The notes: a model not told the origin generated them from the letters alone. Positions 34,531 through 42,655 are shown, numbered from the stretch's first letter. The stretch is 64,000 nt of DNA from Salipiger pentaromativorans (GCF_024721115.1 NZ_JAMDHK010000012.1:95566-159565), one strand, 5' to 3'. Numbers and translations are program-made.

Positions 34531-35085
34531 GTGTCGGAACAGACGATCGAAGAGCTGGGCGACGACAGATCGCTGCTTCTTGTCGACGATGACGAGCCGT
34601 TCCTGCGGCGTCTAGCCAAAGCCATGGAAAAGCGCGGCTTCGAGGTCGAGACCGCCGGATCGGTCGCCGCCGGGAGTGCCATCGCCACGGCGCGTCCGCC
34701 CGCCTATGCGGTGGTCGATCTGCGGCTCGACGATGGCAACGGGCTCGACGTGGTCGAGGTGCTGCGCGAACGGCGCCCGGATTCCCGCGTGGTGGTGCTG
34801 ACCGGCTATGGCGCGATTGCCACGGCGGTGGCCGCGGTCAAGATCGGCGCGACGGATTACCTGTCGAAGCCTGCGGACGCCACCGACATCACCAACGCGC
34901 TGCTGGCCAAGGGCGAGACGCTGCCGCCACCGCCGGAAAACCCGATGAGCGCCGACCGGGTGCGCTGGGAACACATCCAGCGGGTCTATGAGCTCTGCGA
35001 CCGCAACGTGTCGGAAACCGCGCGGCGGCTGAACATGCACCGCCGCACGCTTCAGCGGATCCTGGCGAAGCGCTCGCCGCGCTGA
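34531..35085 (+). CDS. regA: Response regulator RegA/PrrA/ActR
   Basis: DNA-binding partner of RegB, 184 aa from the GTG at 34531 (preceded by GGGGG); this is exactly the length of the Rhodobacter proteins. The receiver domain has LLLVDDDEPFLRRL and the phosphorylated Asp63 in VVDLRLDDGNGLD. A proline linker (PPPPENP) joins it to a Fis-type helix-turn-helix, SETARRLNMHRRTLQRILAK. The longer frame from 34375 overlaps senC and is not needed. It controls photosynthesis, respiration, nitrogen and carbon fixation genes in relatives. Confidence 0.96.
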   Translation: MSEQTIEELGDDRSLLLVDDDEPFLRRLAKAMEKRGFEVETAGSVAAGSAIATARPPAYAVVDLRLDDGNGLDVVEVLRERRPDSRVVVLTGYGAIATAVAAVKIGATDYLSKPADATDITNALLAKGETLPPPPENPMSADRVRWEHIQRVYELCDRNVSETARRLNMHRRTLQRILAKRSPR

Positions 35086-35104
35086 AGTCCTCTCGCTCGT
35101 GGAG

Positions 35105-35126
35105 GGCGGCGGGGTGTTCCGCCGCC
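35105..35126 (+). terminator. Hairpin after regA, probable terminator
   Basis: An 8-bp GC-only stem, GGCGGCGG / CCGCCGCC with a 6-base loop, begins 20 bases after the regA stop. There is no proper T-tract, so termination efficiency is uncertain. Confidence 0.55.
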
Positions 35127-35138
35127 GTTGTGCCTGTG

Positions 35139-35172
35139 CGATGTCTCCGACGGGAGTATTTCACGGAAAGAT
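35139..35172. repeat. Dispersed 'CTCCGnCGGGAGTATTT' repeat, copy 1
   Basis: The 34-base segment reads like the copy at 41099-41133: both contain CTCCG-x-CGGGAGTATTT, then CGGAAAGATGAA. The first part is a small inverted repeat (CTCCG / CGGGAG). Copies follow regA and the panE-like gene, so it may serve as a 3'-end element. Confidence 0.75.
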
Positions 35173-35183
35173 GAAGAACGGTC

Positions 35184-35663
35184 TCAGGACAGGGTGAATT
35201 TCTTCATCACGGCACTGGGCGTTTGCCCGTAGCTCTGGAACCCCATCGCCTCGTAATAGGCCTGCCCGCCCGCATTCGCATGGCCGATGCTGGCGTCGAT
35301 GGCGGGCAATCCGGCGTCTTTCGCGGCGCGATGACTGATTTCGAAGAGACGACGGCCGATGCCACGCCCGTTGTGGTTTGCATCCACATAGGTGCCGATG
35401 ATGCCCCATCCGGGAGTCACACCATAGGGATTGCCGGTGCGGGCGCGTTTCAGAGACTGGAAGCCGATCACCTCTCCCCCGGCTTCGGCCAGAGTGCAGG
35501 CGATGCGGTCGGGGTTGTCGATATAGCGGGCCAGCACATCTTCGGGTGCGGAGGGGCGGGGGCTGTTCTTCGCTTTCAGGATCGCGGTGAGCAGACGGCT
35601 CATGCCGGTCGCGTCCTCCGGCGTCGCCGGGCGGATGCGCAACGGGGCGGTTTCAAAGATCAT
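35184..35663 (-). CDS. GNAT family N-acetyltransferase
   Basis: A 159-aa GCN5-type acetyltransferase. The acetyl-CoA loop is DANHNGRGIGRRLFEISHRA (Q/RxxGxG/A version NGRGIG), followed by ASIGHANAGGQAYYEAMGF, the usual C-terminal 'N..A..FYE..GF' pattern. It overlaps the second GNAT gene by 11 bp. Substrate unknown. Confidence 0.88.
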   Translation of the reverse strand: MIFETAPLRIRPATPEDATGMSRLLTAILKAKNSPRPSAPEDVLARYIDNPDRIACTLAEAGGEVIGFQSLKRARTGNPYGVTPGWGIIGTYVDANHNGRGIGRRLFEISHRAAKDAGLPAIDASIGHANAGGQAYYEAMGFQSYGQTPSAVMKKFTLS

Positions 35664-36138
35664 AGCGCTTCAGCACCTTGTCCACGACCTGACCGTTGCC
35701 CATCACATAGCCCCTGATCGCGCCGTAATCCTCGAAGCCGCGCGACTGGTAATAGATCAGCCCGCCCTCGTTGTCGGCGCGGATCTCGGCGTTGATCCAG
35801 GCATAGCCCGCGGCACGCGCGGCGGCCCTGGTGGCGTCGAACAGTTTCGAGCCGATGCCCAGCCCGGTCTTTCCCACGCGGGCGAATGTGGCGATCTGGC
35901 CGACGGTCGCGCCATGGTCGCGGTGCGGTTCGATCCACTGGAACCCCATCAGATGGCCGCCCGCATCCTCGGCCACATGCCAGATCGAGCACGGGTCGGC
36001 CTCCATCCAGCTTTGCAGATCCGCGCGGCTCACCGGGTCGGTAATCGCGGTGGTGCCGCCGATCGCGATGATCTCGTTCAGCAGTTCGGCCATGGGGCGG
36101 GCGTCGAGCGGTCCGGCACGGCGGGTGGTGATCGTCAT
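35653..36138 (-). CDS. GNAT family N-acetyltransferase
   Basis: A 161-aa acetyltransferase in the phosphinothricin-acetyltransferase-like style. The acetyl-CoA loop is RVGKTGLGIGSKLFDATRAA, and the C-terminal motif is ADNEGGLIYYQSRGFEDYG. It overlaps the HD-domain gene upstream by 4 bp and the other GNAT gene by 11 bp, so the three genes form a translationally coupled minus-strand operon. The two GNATs are similar in layout but clearly diverged. Confidence 0.88.
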   Translation of the reverse strand: MTITTRRAGPLDARPMAELLNEIIAIGGTTAITDPVSRADLQSWMEADPCSIWHVAEDAGGHLMGFQWIEPHRDHGATVGQIATFARVGKTGLGIGSKLFDATRAAARAAGYAWINAEIRADNEGGLIYYQSRGFEDYGAIRGYVMGNGQVVDKVLKRYDL

Positions 36139-36728
36139 GGCAGGCGCTCCAGCAGCGCCGCGTGGCGGGCGGTGAAATCGCGGCGCACCTCGACCGGCGG
36201 GCGCAGATGGATGTCGAGCCCCGCGATCACCTCGGGTGCCGGACGGCCGAAGAACTTCGTCGCCTCGGCCTCGGTAAAGCCCGCGATCTGCGTGGCCTCC
36301 ATCCAGGCCGAGACCAGATCGGCCTTCTTGATCTGCTTTTTCAGCTTCGCAGACGTCAGGGCGGGCAGGCCGAAACGGATGTGGATCGCCGCCGAGAGCC
36401 GCTTGTCGAGCTCGCCATAGCTGGGCCCCACCGCCGCTTTCACCGGCGAAATCATGTCGCCGATCACGTATTCCGGCGCGTCGTGCAGCAGTGCGGTGAG
36501 CTGCTCCTGCGGGCGGGCTGTGGGGCAGAGGCGCGAGAACAGCGCCTCGACCAGCAGCGAATGTTCGGCCACGGAATAGGGATAATCGCCCTCGGTCTGG
36601 CCGTTCCAGCGGGCGACAAAGGCAAGCCCGTGGGCGATGTCCTCGATCTCGATATCCACCGGGGTCGGATCGAGCAGGTCGAGCCTGCGGCCCGAGAGCA
36701 TCCGTTGCCAGGCGCGGGGTTGCTTCAT
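36135..36728 (-). CDS. HD-domain hydrolase (YfbR-like)
   Basis: A 197-aa metal-dependent phosphohydrolase of the HD superfamily. The first His is in PYSVAEHSLLVEALF and the HD pair in LTALLHDAPEYVIGDM, with a later Asp in KKADLVSAWMEA. These match the 5'-deoxynucleotidase YfbR-type arrangement. It is the first gene of a coupled operon with two acetyltransferases. The nucleotide substrate is inferred only from family. Confidence 0.85.
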   Translation of the reverse strand: MKQPRAWQRMLSGRRLDLLDPTPVDIEIEDIAHGLAFVARWNGQTEGDYPYSVAEHSLLVEALFSRLCPTARPQEQLTALLHDAPEYVIGDMISPVKAAVGPSYGELDKRLSAAIHIRFGLPALTSAKLKKQIKKADLVSAWMEATQIAGFTEAEATKFFGRPAPEVIAGLDIHLRPPVEVRRDFTARHAALLERLP

Positions 36729-36744
36729 AAGTTCGAGTATCGTC

Positions 36745-37026
36745 CTAGGATTGCTGGGTCGAAGGCCAAATCGCTCCTGCGACGAAGCCGAATAGAATCT
36801 TTAGAAGATCATAAAACCAAGCAGCCTTTGGATTTGTGCTGACCCCGGAGATGACGTCGTATGCGACGACGGTAATAGAGAACAGGGTTAGCACTATCAC
36901 GATACCTATAGACAGGTAGAAAATAACCTGGCGTTGCTTGAGGTCGAATTTCTTTCGGCCCAACTCAGCATCGTCGAACGCGCGTGCGTCGCCTTCGCTG
37001 ATGTTGATCGGTGTCTGATCTGCCAT
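36745..37026 (-). CDS. Small two-helix membrane protein, unknown
   Basis: A 93-aa protein with an acidic, charged N-terminus and two hydrophobic helices, about 33-58 (VIFYLSIGIVIVLTLFSITV) and 70-86 (FYDLLKILFGFVAGAIW). I recognise no family. Base composition is visibly lower in GC than in the neighbours, with codons such as ATA, AGA and TTA that are rare in the window. It lies 50 bases after the ribbon-helix-helix gene on the same strand and may be its operon partner. Confidence 0.65.
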   Translation of the reverse strand: MADQTPINISEGDARAFDDAELGRKKFDLKQRQVIFYLSIGIVIVLTLFSITVVAYDVISGVSTNPKAAWFYDLLKILFGFVAGAIWPSTQQS

Positions 37027-37076
37027 GAACTATCCTTCGGTCATCTCCGATGGGCAGCATTGCGCAAGACGGGTTT

Positions 37077-37289
37077 TTAGAACCCGATAAATTCACTCTT
37101 GGTTTCGTTATCGTCGCTCCATGCGCCAACGGTCATGCCGCGCTTGTCGCGAGCATCTCTTGCGTGAGCCAAAAGATTTATCGCCAGACGAAAGACTTCA
37201 GACTTTGGCTTACCCGTTTCTCGGGCGAGCTTTTCAATCTCTTCAGCGAGAGCTTTGTTTACATCAACCGTGAAGCGATACTTTTCCAT
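37077..37289 (-). CDS. Ribbon-helix-helix DNA-binding protein
   Basis: A 70-aa protein from ATG 37289, which has GGAGA 6 bases upstream. The N-terminal part YRFTVDVNKALAEEIEKLA then TGKPKSEVFRLAINLL fits a ribbon-helix-helix fold (beta strand, helix, turn, helix) as in CopG/Arc-type regulators and antitoxins. The C-terminal tail is charged and short. Composition is low in GC. A toxin gene is not obvious next to it; candidates are the 93-aa membrane protein downstream and the divergent 101-aa gene. Confidence 0.7.
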   Translation of the reverse strand: MEKYRFTVDVNKALAEEIEKLARETGKPKSEVFRLAINLLAHARDARDKRGMTVGAWSDDNETKSEFIGF

Positions 37290-37345
37290 TTTGATTCTCC
37301 GATAAAGGCGTGCTCCAGTACGGTCACAACCCTCCGACTCCCGAT

Positions 37346-37373
37346 AGGGCGGGCTCCTCACAGAGCCGCCCTG
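37346..37373. repeat. Imperfect inverted repeat in divergent intergenic region
   Basis: GGGCGGGCTC and GAGCCGCCCT face each other across a 6-base spacer, with a one-base bulge. The element lies between the ribbon-helix-helix gene and the divergent 101-aa gene, where an operator would be expected. No T-tract follows on either side, so a terminator is less likely. Confidence 0.4.
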
Positions 37374-37439
37374 ACAACTCATACCTACTACAAATGTTCC
37401 ACGAGTGCAAGATATTCATGAAATTTTACGGAAAAAGTA

Positions 37440-37745
37440 ATGATGGAGAGCGGTGAGTTCTTCATATTATCTCGTCGCGCGCGCGCTGTATATGAAAGCT
37501 CGTCACCATGTGAGCGTCTAGTTGTCGACGGCCTTCTCCTGCTTTTCATAGCCGCTTGGCTAAGGGCTGCGACGGAACAGGAAGACTTATCGGTCGTTGA
37601 TCTGGACAAGGCTCGATTTCGAAGCATGATCGCAGGGCCGGGCAACGCCCTCGAGCTTTTTGAAGACGAAGTGAGACTAAAGATAAGCCTAGTCTTCGAT
37701 GAGCGTAAGTGTCAGCTGACATTAGAAGAGATCTCCCGGTACTAG
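37440..37745 (+). CDS. Hypothetical 101-aa protein in low-GC patch
   Basis: An open frame of 101 aa starting ATGATG, with hydrophobic middle (LVVDGLLLLFIAAWLRAA) and a charged second half (DLSVVDLDKARFR, FEDEVRLKISLVFDERKC). I recognise no family. It uses many codons rare elsewhere in the window (TTA, ATA, AGA), which suggests transfer. It is divergent from the ribbon-helix-helix gene and ends 8 bases before the convergent FkbM gene. It could be a real orphan gene; evidence is the open frame, position and distinct composition. Confidence 0.55.
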   Translation: MMESGEFFILSRRARAVYESSSPCERLVVDGLLLLFIAAWLRAATEQEDLSVVDLDKARFRSMIAGPGNALELFEDEVRLKISLVFDERKCQLTLEEISRY

Positions 37746-37753
37746 ATTGAGGC

Positions 37754-38443
37754 TCAGATCTCCATGGGCGTGCAGGCGTATACGAAATTGCCGTGCAGAC
37801 GGCCGATCTTGCGATAGCCGAGGCCCCGGAAGGTGCGCTGCAGCCATTGCTCCTGCTTGAAATATTCCAGAATCAGGATCGGGGTCCAGCGGTGGATCAG
37901 GTGCCAGGCGCCGCGCAGGGCCTGTTTCTCGTGCCCCTCGACATCGAGTTGCAGGATCGAAACCTTGCGCGCCAGCGGCACGGTGAAATCCAGCATGAGC
38001 GCCTGCACCGGCTCGACGCCCTCGCCCTCCTCCTCGGTGAAATGCGACAGACCGCCCAGGCTTTTGCCCGTCGCGTCGCGGGTGCGGAAGAGGACCGTCT
38101 CGTCGCGGTTCGACAGCGCGGCGTTGGTCAGCGTGACGTTTTCCAGCCCGTTCAGCTCCACGGTCTTGCGGGCGGCGGCGTAATTGCCGGGGTTCGGCTC
38201 GAAGGCCCAGACCGTCCGGCCCTCGGCCATGGCCGAGGACAGCGCGGGCAGGAAATCGCCAAAGAACGTCCCGGCATGGATGATGTCGCCATCGCCCGCA
38301 TGGGCGCGCATGAAGCGCAGCGTGTCGGGCTCATAGGCCTGGCCCGCAAGCACCGCCTTGGCGGCGGGCCGGGCCTCCAGCCCCTCGGGCACGCAATAGC
38401 GCCCGTATTCGTTCTCGGGATAGGACGTATCCACGTTTTCCAC
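37754..38443 (-). CDS. FkbM family methyltransferase
   Basis: SAM-dependent methyltransferase of the FkbM family, 229 aa from the GTG at 38443, which has a GAGG 6 bases upstream; an ATG at 38509 would add 22 residues. Motifs: [17 protein letters not shown] (SAM loop), [26 protein letters not shown] and the family-defining [18 protein letters not shown]. Such enzymes methylate polysaccharides or small molecules. No surface-sugar cluster is adjacent. It is divergent from ahcY. Confidence 0.85.
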   Translation of the reverse strand: MENVDTSYPENEYGRYCVPEGLEARPAAKAVLAGQAYEPDTLRFMRAHAGDGDIIHAGTFFGDFLPALSSAMAEGRTVWAFEPNPGNYAAARKTVELNGLENVTLTNAALSNRDETVLFRTRDATGKSLGGLSHFTEEEGEGVEPVQALMLDFTVPLARKVSILQLDVEGHEKQALRGAWHLIHRWTPILILEYFKQEQWLQRTFRGLGYRKIGRLHGNFVYACTPMEI

Positions 38444-38470
38444 CGCGTTGCCTCGGGATTTATTGTTCTG

Positions 38471-38505
38471 TTTGGCAAGGATTCTGATGCACGTTGCCTG
38501 CCAAA
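38471..38505 (+). promoter_or_regulatory. Stem-loop in the ahcY/fkbM intergenic region
   Basis: TTTGGCAAGG pairs with CCTGCCAAA (9 bp, one bulged A) around a 16-base loop. The loop end GTTG could pair with CAAC at 38528-38531 downstream, giving an H-type pseudoknot 27-87 bases before the ahcY start. ahcY genes in many bacteria are controlled by SAH-sensing RNAs, but this sequence does not match the SAH or SAM/SAH riboswitch consensus that I remember. Confidence 0.35.
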
Positions 38506-38557
38506 TCAAGGGATGCTACCCCGCATGCAACCCAGAGACAGGATCGGAGCGCCGGAA

Positions 38558-39946
38558 ATGGCACAGGACTATATCGTCAAGGACATCGCGCTGGCCGGGT
38601 TCGGCCGCAAGGAACTGGACATCGCCGAAACCGAGATGCCGGGCCTGATGGCCTGCCGTGCCGAATTCGGCGAAGAAAAACCGCTGAAAGGCGCGCGCAT
38701 CGTCGGCTCGCTGCATATGACGATCCAGACCGCCTGCCTGATCGAAACGCTGGTGGCGCTGGGCGCCGATGTGCGTTGGGCCTCCTGCAACATCTTCTCG
38801 ACCCAGGACCACGCCGCCGCCGCCATCGCGGCGGGCGGCGTTCCGGTCTTTGCGGTCAAGGGGCAGAGCCTGGAAGAGCATTGGGATTATCTCGACCGCT
38901 CCTTCCAGTTCGAGGACGGCCCGAACATGATCCTCGACGATGGCGGCGACGCCACGCTTTATGTGCTGCTGGGCGCCCGCGCCGAGGCCGGGGAAGAGAT
39001 CATCCCGGTGCCGCAATCCGAGGAAGAGACGGTGATCAAGGCGCAGATCGCCAAGCGCATGGCGGCGAGCCCCGGCTGGTTCACCAAGGTGCGCGACCAG
39101 ATCATGGGCGTATCCGAAGAGACCACGACCGGCGTGCACCGCCTGTATGACCTGCAAAAGACCGGCCGTCTGCCCTTCCCGGCGATCAACGTGAACGACA
39201 GCGTCACCAAGTCGAAGTTCGACAACAAATACGGCTGCAAGGAATCGCTGGTCGACGGCATCCGCCGCGCCACCGATGTGATGATGGCGGGCAAGGTCGC
39301 CGTGGTCTGCGGCTATGGCGATGTGGGCAAGGGCTCGGCGGCGTCGCTGGCGGGCGCGGGCGCGCGTGTGAAAGTGACCGAGGCCGACCCGATCTGCGCG
39401 CTTCAGGCCGCCATGGACGGGTTCGAGGTGGTGCTGCTGGAAGAGGTTGTGTCCTCGGCGGATATCTTCATCACCACCACCGGCAACAAGGACGTGATCC
39501 GCATCGAGCATATGCGCGAGATGAAGGACATGGCCATCGTCGGCAATATCGGCCATTTCGACAACGAGATTCAGGTGGCCTCGCTGCGCAACCACAAATG
39601 GACCAATATCAAGGACCAGGTGGATATGATCGAGATGCCCTCGGGTGCGCGGATCATCCTGCTGTCCGAAGGCCGTCTGCTGAACCTCGGCAACGCCACC
39701 GGCCACCCTTCTTTCGTGATGTCGGCGAGCTTCACCAATCAGGTTCTGGCGCAGATCGAACTCTACAAGAACGGCGCGCAATACGAGAACAAGGTCTATA
39801 TCCTGCCCAAGCATCTGGACGAAAAAGTCGCTCGGCTGCATCTCGACCGGATCGGGGTGAAGCTGACCAAGCTGTCGCCCGAGCAGGCCGCCTACATCGG
39901 TGTGACGCCGGAAGGGCCGTTCAAGCCCGAGCATTATCGCTATTGA
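38558..39946 (+). CDS. ahcY: S-adenosylhomocysteine hydrolase
   Basis: NAD-dependent adenosylhomocysteinase, 462 aa from ATG 38558, that splits SAH into adenosine and homocysteine and keeps methylation going. The family start [20 protein letters not shown], the substrate-binding [17 protein letters not shown], the NAD fold [16 protein letters not shown] and the C-terminal [12 protein letters not shown] are all intact. It is followed by a palindromic repeat and a strong terminator. In Rhodobacter, ahcY lies close downstream of regA-hvrA; here about 3.4 kb separates them. Confidence 0.97.
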   Translation: MAQDYIVKDIALAGFGRKELDIAETEMPGLMACRAEFGEEKPLKGARIVGSLHMTIQTACLIETLVALGADVRWASCNIFSTQDHAAAAIAAGGVPVFAVKGQSLEEHWDYLDRSFQFEDGPNMILDDGGDATLYVLLGARAEAGEEIIPVPQSEEETVIKAQIAKRMAASPGWFTKVRDQIMGVSEETTTGVHRLYDLQKTGRLPFPAINVNDSVTKSKFDNKYGCKESLVDGIRRATDVMMAGKVAVVCGYGDVGKGSAASLAGAGARVKVTEADPICALQAAMDGFEVVLLEEVVSSADIFITTTGNKDVIRIEHMREMKDMAIVGNIGHFDNEIQVASLRNHKWTNIKDQVDMIEMPSGARIILLSEGRLLNLGNATGHPSFVMSASFTNQVLAQIELYKNGAQYENKVYILPKHLDEKVARLHLDRIGVKLTKLSPEQAAYIGVTPEGPFKPEHYRY

Positions 39947-39950
39947 GCGG

Positions 39951-39976
39951 AAGGTGGGCAGAATTGCCCACCCTAC
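39951..39976. repeat. Dispersed palindromic repeat, copy 2
   Basis: GGTGGGCAGAATTGCCCACCCTAC lies just after the ahcY stop and belongs to the same family as the copies at 15951, 42595 and 42656. The palindrome GGGCA-GAAT-TGCCC can form a short hairpin in the ahcY transcript. Confidence 0.85.
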
Positions 39977-40004
39977 ACGCCCTGCCCGTTGTGGCATCGT
40001 TTCA

Positions 40005-40037
40005 CAAAACGCCCCGCTGGCTCAGCGGGGCGTTTTG
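40005..40037 (+). terminator. Rho-independent terminator after ahcY
   Basis: A 14-bp perfect stem (CAAAACGCCCCGCT / AGCGGGGCGTTTTG) with a 5-base loop and a TTTT within its 3' arm. It lies 58 bases after ahcY and is symmetrical, so could act on either strand. Confidence 0.9.
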
Positions 40038-40105
40038 CCGTCCGGGCCTTGCAATCGCCGGCGAATGGCGGTGCCTTGCGGCGGTCAGTACGGGAAGGAC
40101 AGGAT

Positions 40106-41074
40106 ATGCGGATCATCATTCACGGGGTCGGCGCCATCGGCGGGGTTGTCGGCGCGGCGTTGATCGAGGCCGGGCAGGAGGTGCTGGGCATCGCGCGCGG
40201 GCGCATGCTTGAGGCGATCCGCGCGAAGGGGCTGACGATGATCAGCCCCAAGGGCCGGCTTGAGGTGGCGATGCCCTGCGTCGGACATCCCTCCGAGATC
40301 GCGTTCCGCCCCGACGATGTGGTGCTGCTCTGCGTGAAGGGGCAGGATACCGAGGCGGCGCTGCGCGACCTGCGCGCGGCGGGCATGACGGATCAGCCGC
40401 TTTTCTGCCTTCAGAACGGGGTGGCCAACGAGCGGCTGGCGTTGCGCTATTTCCCCAATGTGCATGGCGTCACTGTGATGATGCCCGCAACCTATCTGGA
40501 GCCGGGTGAGGTGATCACCCATGGCGCCCCCTGCTACGGGCTGTTCGAGATGGGGCGCTTTCCGGGCGGCGTTGATGCTGTGGACGAGGCCCTGGCGGCG
40601 GTTCTGACGCAGGCGAATATCGCCGCCTTCCCGATGCAGGCGGTGATGGAGTCGAAATACGGCAAACTGCTGATGAATCTCGGTAATATCGTCGATGCGC
40701 TGCTGCCGCAGGAGGCCGATCGCGCGCAGTTCACCGACCGGCTCAAGGCGGAGGCGATGGCGGTCTTCGAGGCGGCGGGGATCGCCTGGAGCGATGTCGG
40801 GCTCGACACGCCCCGGCGCAAGGAGTTCCTGCAGATCGTCGATATCGACGGTGCGCCCCGGGCGGGCAGCTCGACGCGGCAGAGCATCGCGCGGGGCGCG
40901 GGCAGCGTCGAGACCGATTACCTGAACGGTGAGATCGCGCTGCTGGGGCGGCTGCACGGGGTGCCCGCGCCGCTCAATGCAAGGCTGACCGGGGTCGCCG
41001 CCGCGATGGTGGCGCGTGGCGAGGGGGCCGGAGGGATGCGCGAGGCGGATCTGGAGGCGGTGTTCTCGCTCTGA
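40106..41074 (+). CDS. Ketopantoate reductase family protein (PanE/ApbA)
   Basis: NADPH-dependent 2-dehydropantoate 2-reductase family, 322 aa from ATG 40106. The Rossmann loop is HGVGAIGGVVGAALIEAG, the catalytic Lys region MESKYGKLLMNLGNIVDAL, and FCLQNGVANE is the conserved 'QNG' segment. The family contains many paralogues not involved in pantothenate synthesis, and no pan genes are nearby, so panE is not assigned. Confidence 0.85.
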   Translation: MRIIIHGVGAIGGVVGAALIEAGQEVLGIARGRMLEAIRAKGLTMISPKGRLEVAMPCVGHPSEIAFRPDDVVLLCVKGQDTEAALRDLRAAGMTDQPLFCLQNGVANERLALRYFPNVHGVTVMMPATYLEPGEVITHGAPCYGLFEMGRFPGGVDAVDEALAAVLTQANIAAFPMQAVMESKYGKLLMNLGNIVDALLPQEADRAQFTDRLKAEAMAVFEAAGIAWSDVGLDTPRRKEFLQIVDIDGAPRAGSSTRQSIARGAGSVETDYLNGEIALLGRLHGVPAPLNARLTGVAAAMVARGEGAGGMREADLEAVFSL

Positions 41075-41098
41075 GGCCGTGGTGTTTGTGGCGCGGAG

Positions 41099-41133
41099 GG
41101 ATGCCTCCGGCGGGAGTATTTTTCGGAAAGATG
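41099..41133. repeat. Dispersed 'CTCCGnCGGGAGTATTT' repeat, copy 2
   Basis: Same element as at 35139: CTCCGGCGGGAGTATTTTT then CGGAAAGATGAA. It lies 25 bases after the stop of the ketopantoate-reductase-like gene, comparable with the copy placed after regA. Confidence 0.75.
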
Positions 41134-41234
41134 AAAGGCAGGGGCACGTTACCAAAGTGACACGGCCCGGCCATGGGGGCGTTACCGTCGGGCGGTAGCA
41201 GCCGGTCATTCACTTGCATCAAGGGATGACTGCA

Positions 41235-42584
41235 ATGCGTCTTTCGCTTTCCGTTTTCGCCATGGCTGCGGCGCTGTCCGCGCCGGCGCTCGCCGAAGAG
41301 ATCTTTCCCGCCACGCTGGCGGGCCATGCCTATCTGCCGGCCCTGTCGCTGGTTGCGCCGCCGGCCGACGCGCCGCGCGATGCCTGGGTGTCGGGCAAAT
41401 TCACCGGCGGGGCGCGCAACGATGTGCCGATGAGCGTCATGGGCAATGTGGGCAAAGGCTATGGCGGCCACGAGACCGGGATCGCGCTGCCCTTCATCGG
41501 CCAGCCGGTGCAGGGCATGTCGGGCTTTGCCATGACGCCCGCCGAGGACGGCAGCCTTTATACGCTGACCGACAACGGGTTCGGCAACAAACGCAACTCG
41601 CCTGACGCGCTGCTGTTCTTCCACCGCATGGCACCGGATTTCGAGGCGGGCACCGTCGCGCGCCGCGAGACGATCTTCCTGCGCGACCCCGATCACAAGG
41701 TGCCGTTCCGCATCGCCTATGAGGGCAGCGAGAGCCGCTATCTGACCGGCGCCGATTTCGACACCGAGTCGATTCAGGTGCTGGGCGACGAGGTCTTCAT
41801 CGGTGACGAGTTCGGCCCCTACATCATCCGCGCCAGCCTCGACGGGGTGGTGAAAGAGGTCTACGCCACTCTGCTCGACGGGCAGGAACTGCACGGCCCC
41901 GATACCTACAGCGTCTATGTGCCCGCCAGCGCGGGCAGCGATTTCCAGGTGCAGCGGTCGGGCGGTTATGAGGGCATGGCGCTACAGCCGGGCACGGATC
42001 TGCTCTGGGCGATGCTGGAGAAACCGATCCTGCTCGACGGTGGCGAGACCGAGGGCCCCTTCCTGCGCGTGATCCAGTTCGATCCGAAAGCCGGCGACTG
42101 GACCGGCGAGAGCGTGAAATTCGCGCTGGCCGAGGGGGCGACCGCCATCGGCGATTTCAACTTCATCGACGAGACCCGCGCGCTGGTGATCGAGCGTGAC
42201 AATGGCGAGGGCGACGCGGCGCTGGCCTGTGCCGAGGGCGTGACCGATACCTCGTCCTGCTATCCGCGTCCGGCGAAGGTGAAGAATATCGTTCTGGTGG
42301 ATACGGCGGATGTCGATGCTGACGGTTTCATGCGCCGGATCGGCCATATCGACTTGATGAACATCGCCGATCCGGACGGCAAGGCCATCGCGGGCCTGGC
42401 GCCGGCGGAGGGGCCGTTCACCTTCCCCTTCTTCACCATCGAGGATGTGGTGCGGGTGGACGAGACTCATATCGTGGTCGCCAACGACAACAACCTGCCC
42501 TTCTCGGGCGGGCGCGAGATCGGCAAGGCCGCGCATAACGAGTTCATCCTGCTTTCGGTGCCGGAGCTGCTGGCGGCGAAGTAG
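41235..42584 (+). CDS. Exported esterase-like phytase-domain protein
   Basis: A 449-aa exported protein with a signal peptide (LSLSVFAMAAALSAPALA). The body fits the 'esterase-like activity of phytase' domain, a predicted beta-propeller: GMSGFAMTPAEDGSLYTLTD, FDTESIQVLGDEVFIGDEFG, GYEGMALQPG and ALVIERDNGEGD. The ATG at 41235 gives a compact leader and has AAGGG 9 bases upstream. Substrate unknown; a periplasmic or extracellular phosphoesterase role is possible. Two palindromic repeats follow the stop. Confidence 0.85.
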   Translation: MRLSLSVFAMAAALSAPALAEEIFPATLAGHAYLPALSLVAPPADAPRDAWVSGKFTGGARNDVPMSVMGNVGKGYGGHETGIALPFIGQPVQGMSGFAMTPAEDGSLYTLTDNGFGNKRNSPDALLFFHRMAPDFEAGTVARRETIFLRDPDHKVPFRIAYEGSESRYLTGADFDTESIQVLGDEVFIGDEFGPYIIRASLDGVVKEVYATLLDGQELHGPDTYSVYVPASAGSDFQVQRSGGYEGMALQPGTDLLWAMLEKPILLDGGETEGPFLRVIQFDPKAGDWTGESVKFALAEGATAIGDFNFIDETRALVIERDNGEGDAALACAEGVTDTSSCYPRPAKVKNIVLVDTADVDADGFMRRIGHIDLMNIADPDGKAIAGLAPAEGPFTFPFFTIEDVVRVDETHIVVANDNNLPFSGGREIGKAAHNEFILLSVPELLAAK

Positions 42585-42594
42585 GCCGGAAAAA

Positions 42595-42619
42595 AGGGTG
42601 GGCAGATTACCCACCCTAC
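42595..42619. repeat. Dispersed palindromic repeat, copy 3
   Basis: AGGGTGGGCAGATTACCCACCCT lies 11 bases after the phytase-like gene. Together with copy 4 it occupies the 111-bp gap between two convergent genes. The arms GGGTGGG and CCCACCC are fully complementary. Confidence 0.85.
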
Positions 42620-42655
42620 TTTGTGCGAGAGTTTGGGTTGCCGTGTTCGGACCCC

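Noticed and set aside
38459..38557. Known SAH, SAM-II or SAM/SAH riboswitch before ahcY
   Set aside because: The conserved sequence blocks of these classes, as I remember them, are absent; only an unclassified stem-loop remains.
38516..39997. 493-aa minus-strand open frame opposite ahcY
   Set aside because: AhcY is unmistakable on the plus strand and this frame has no recognisable motif.
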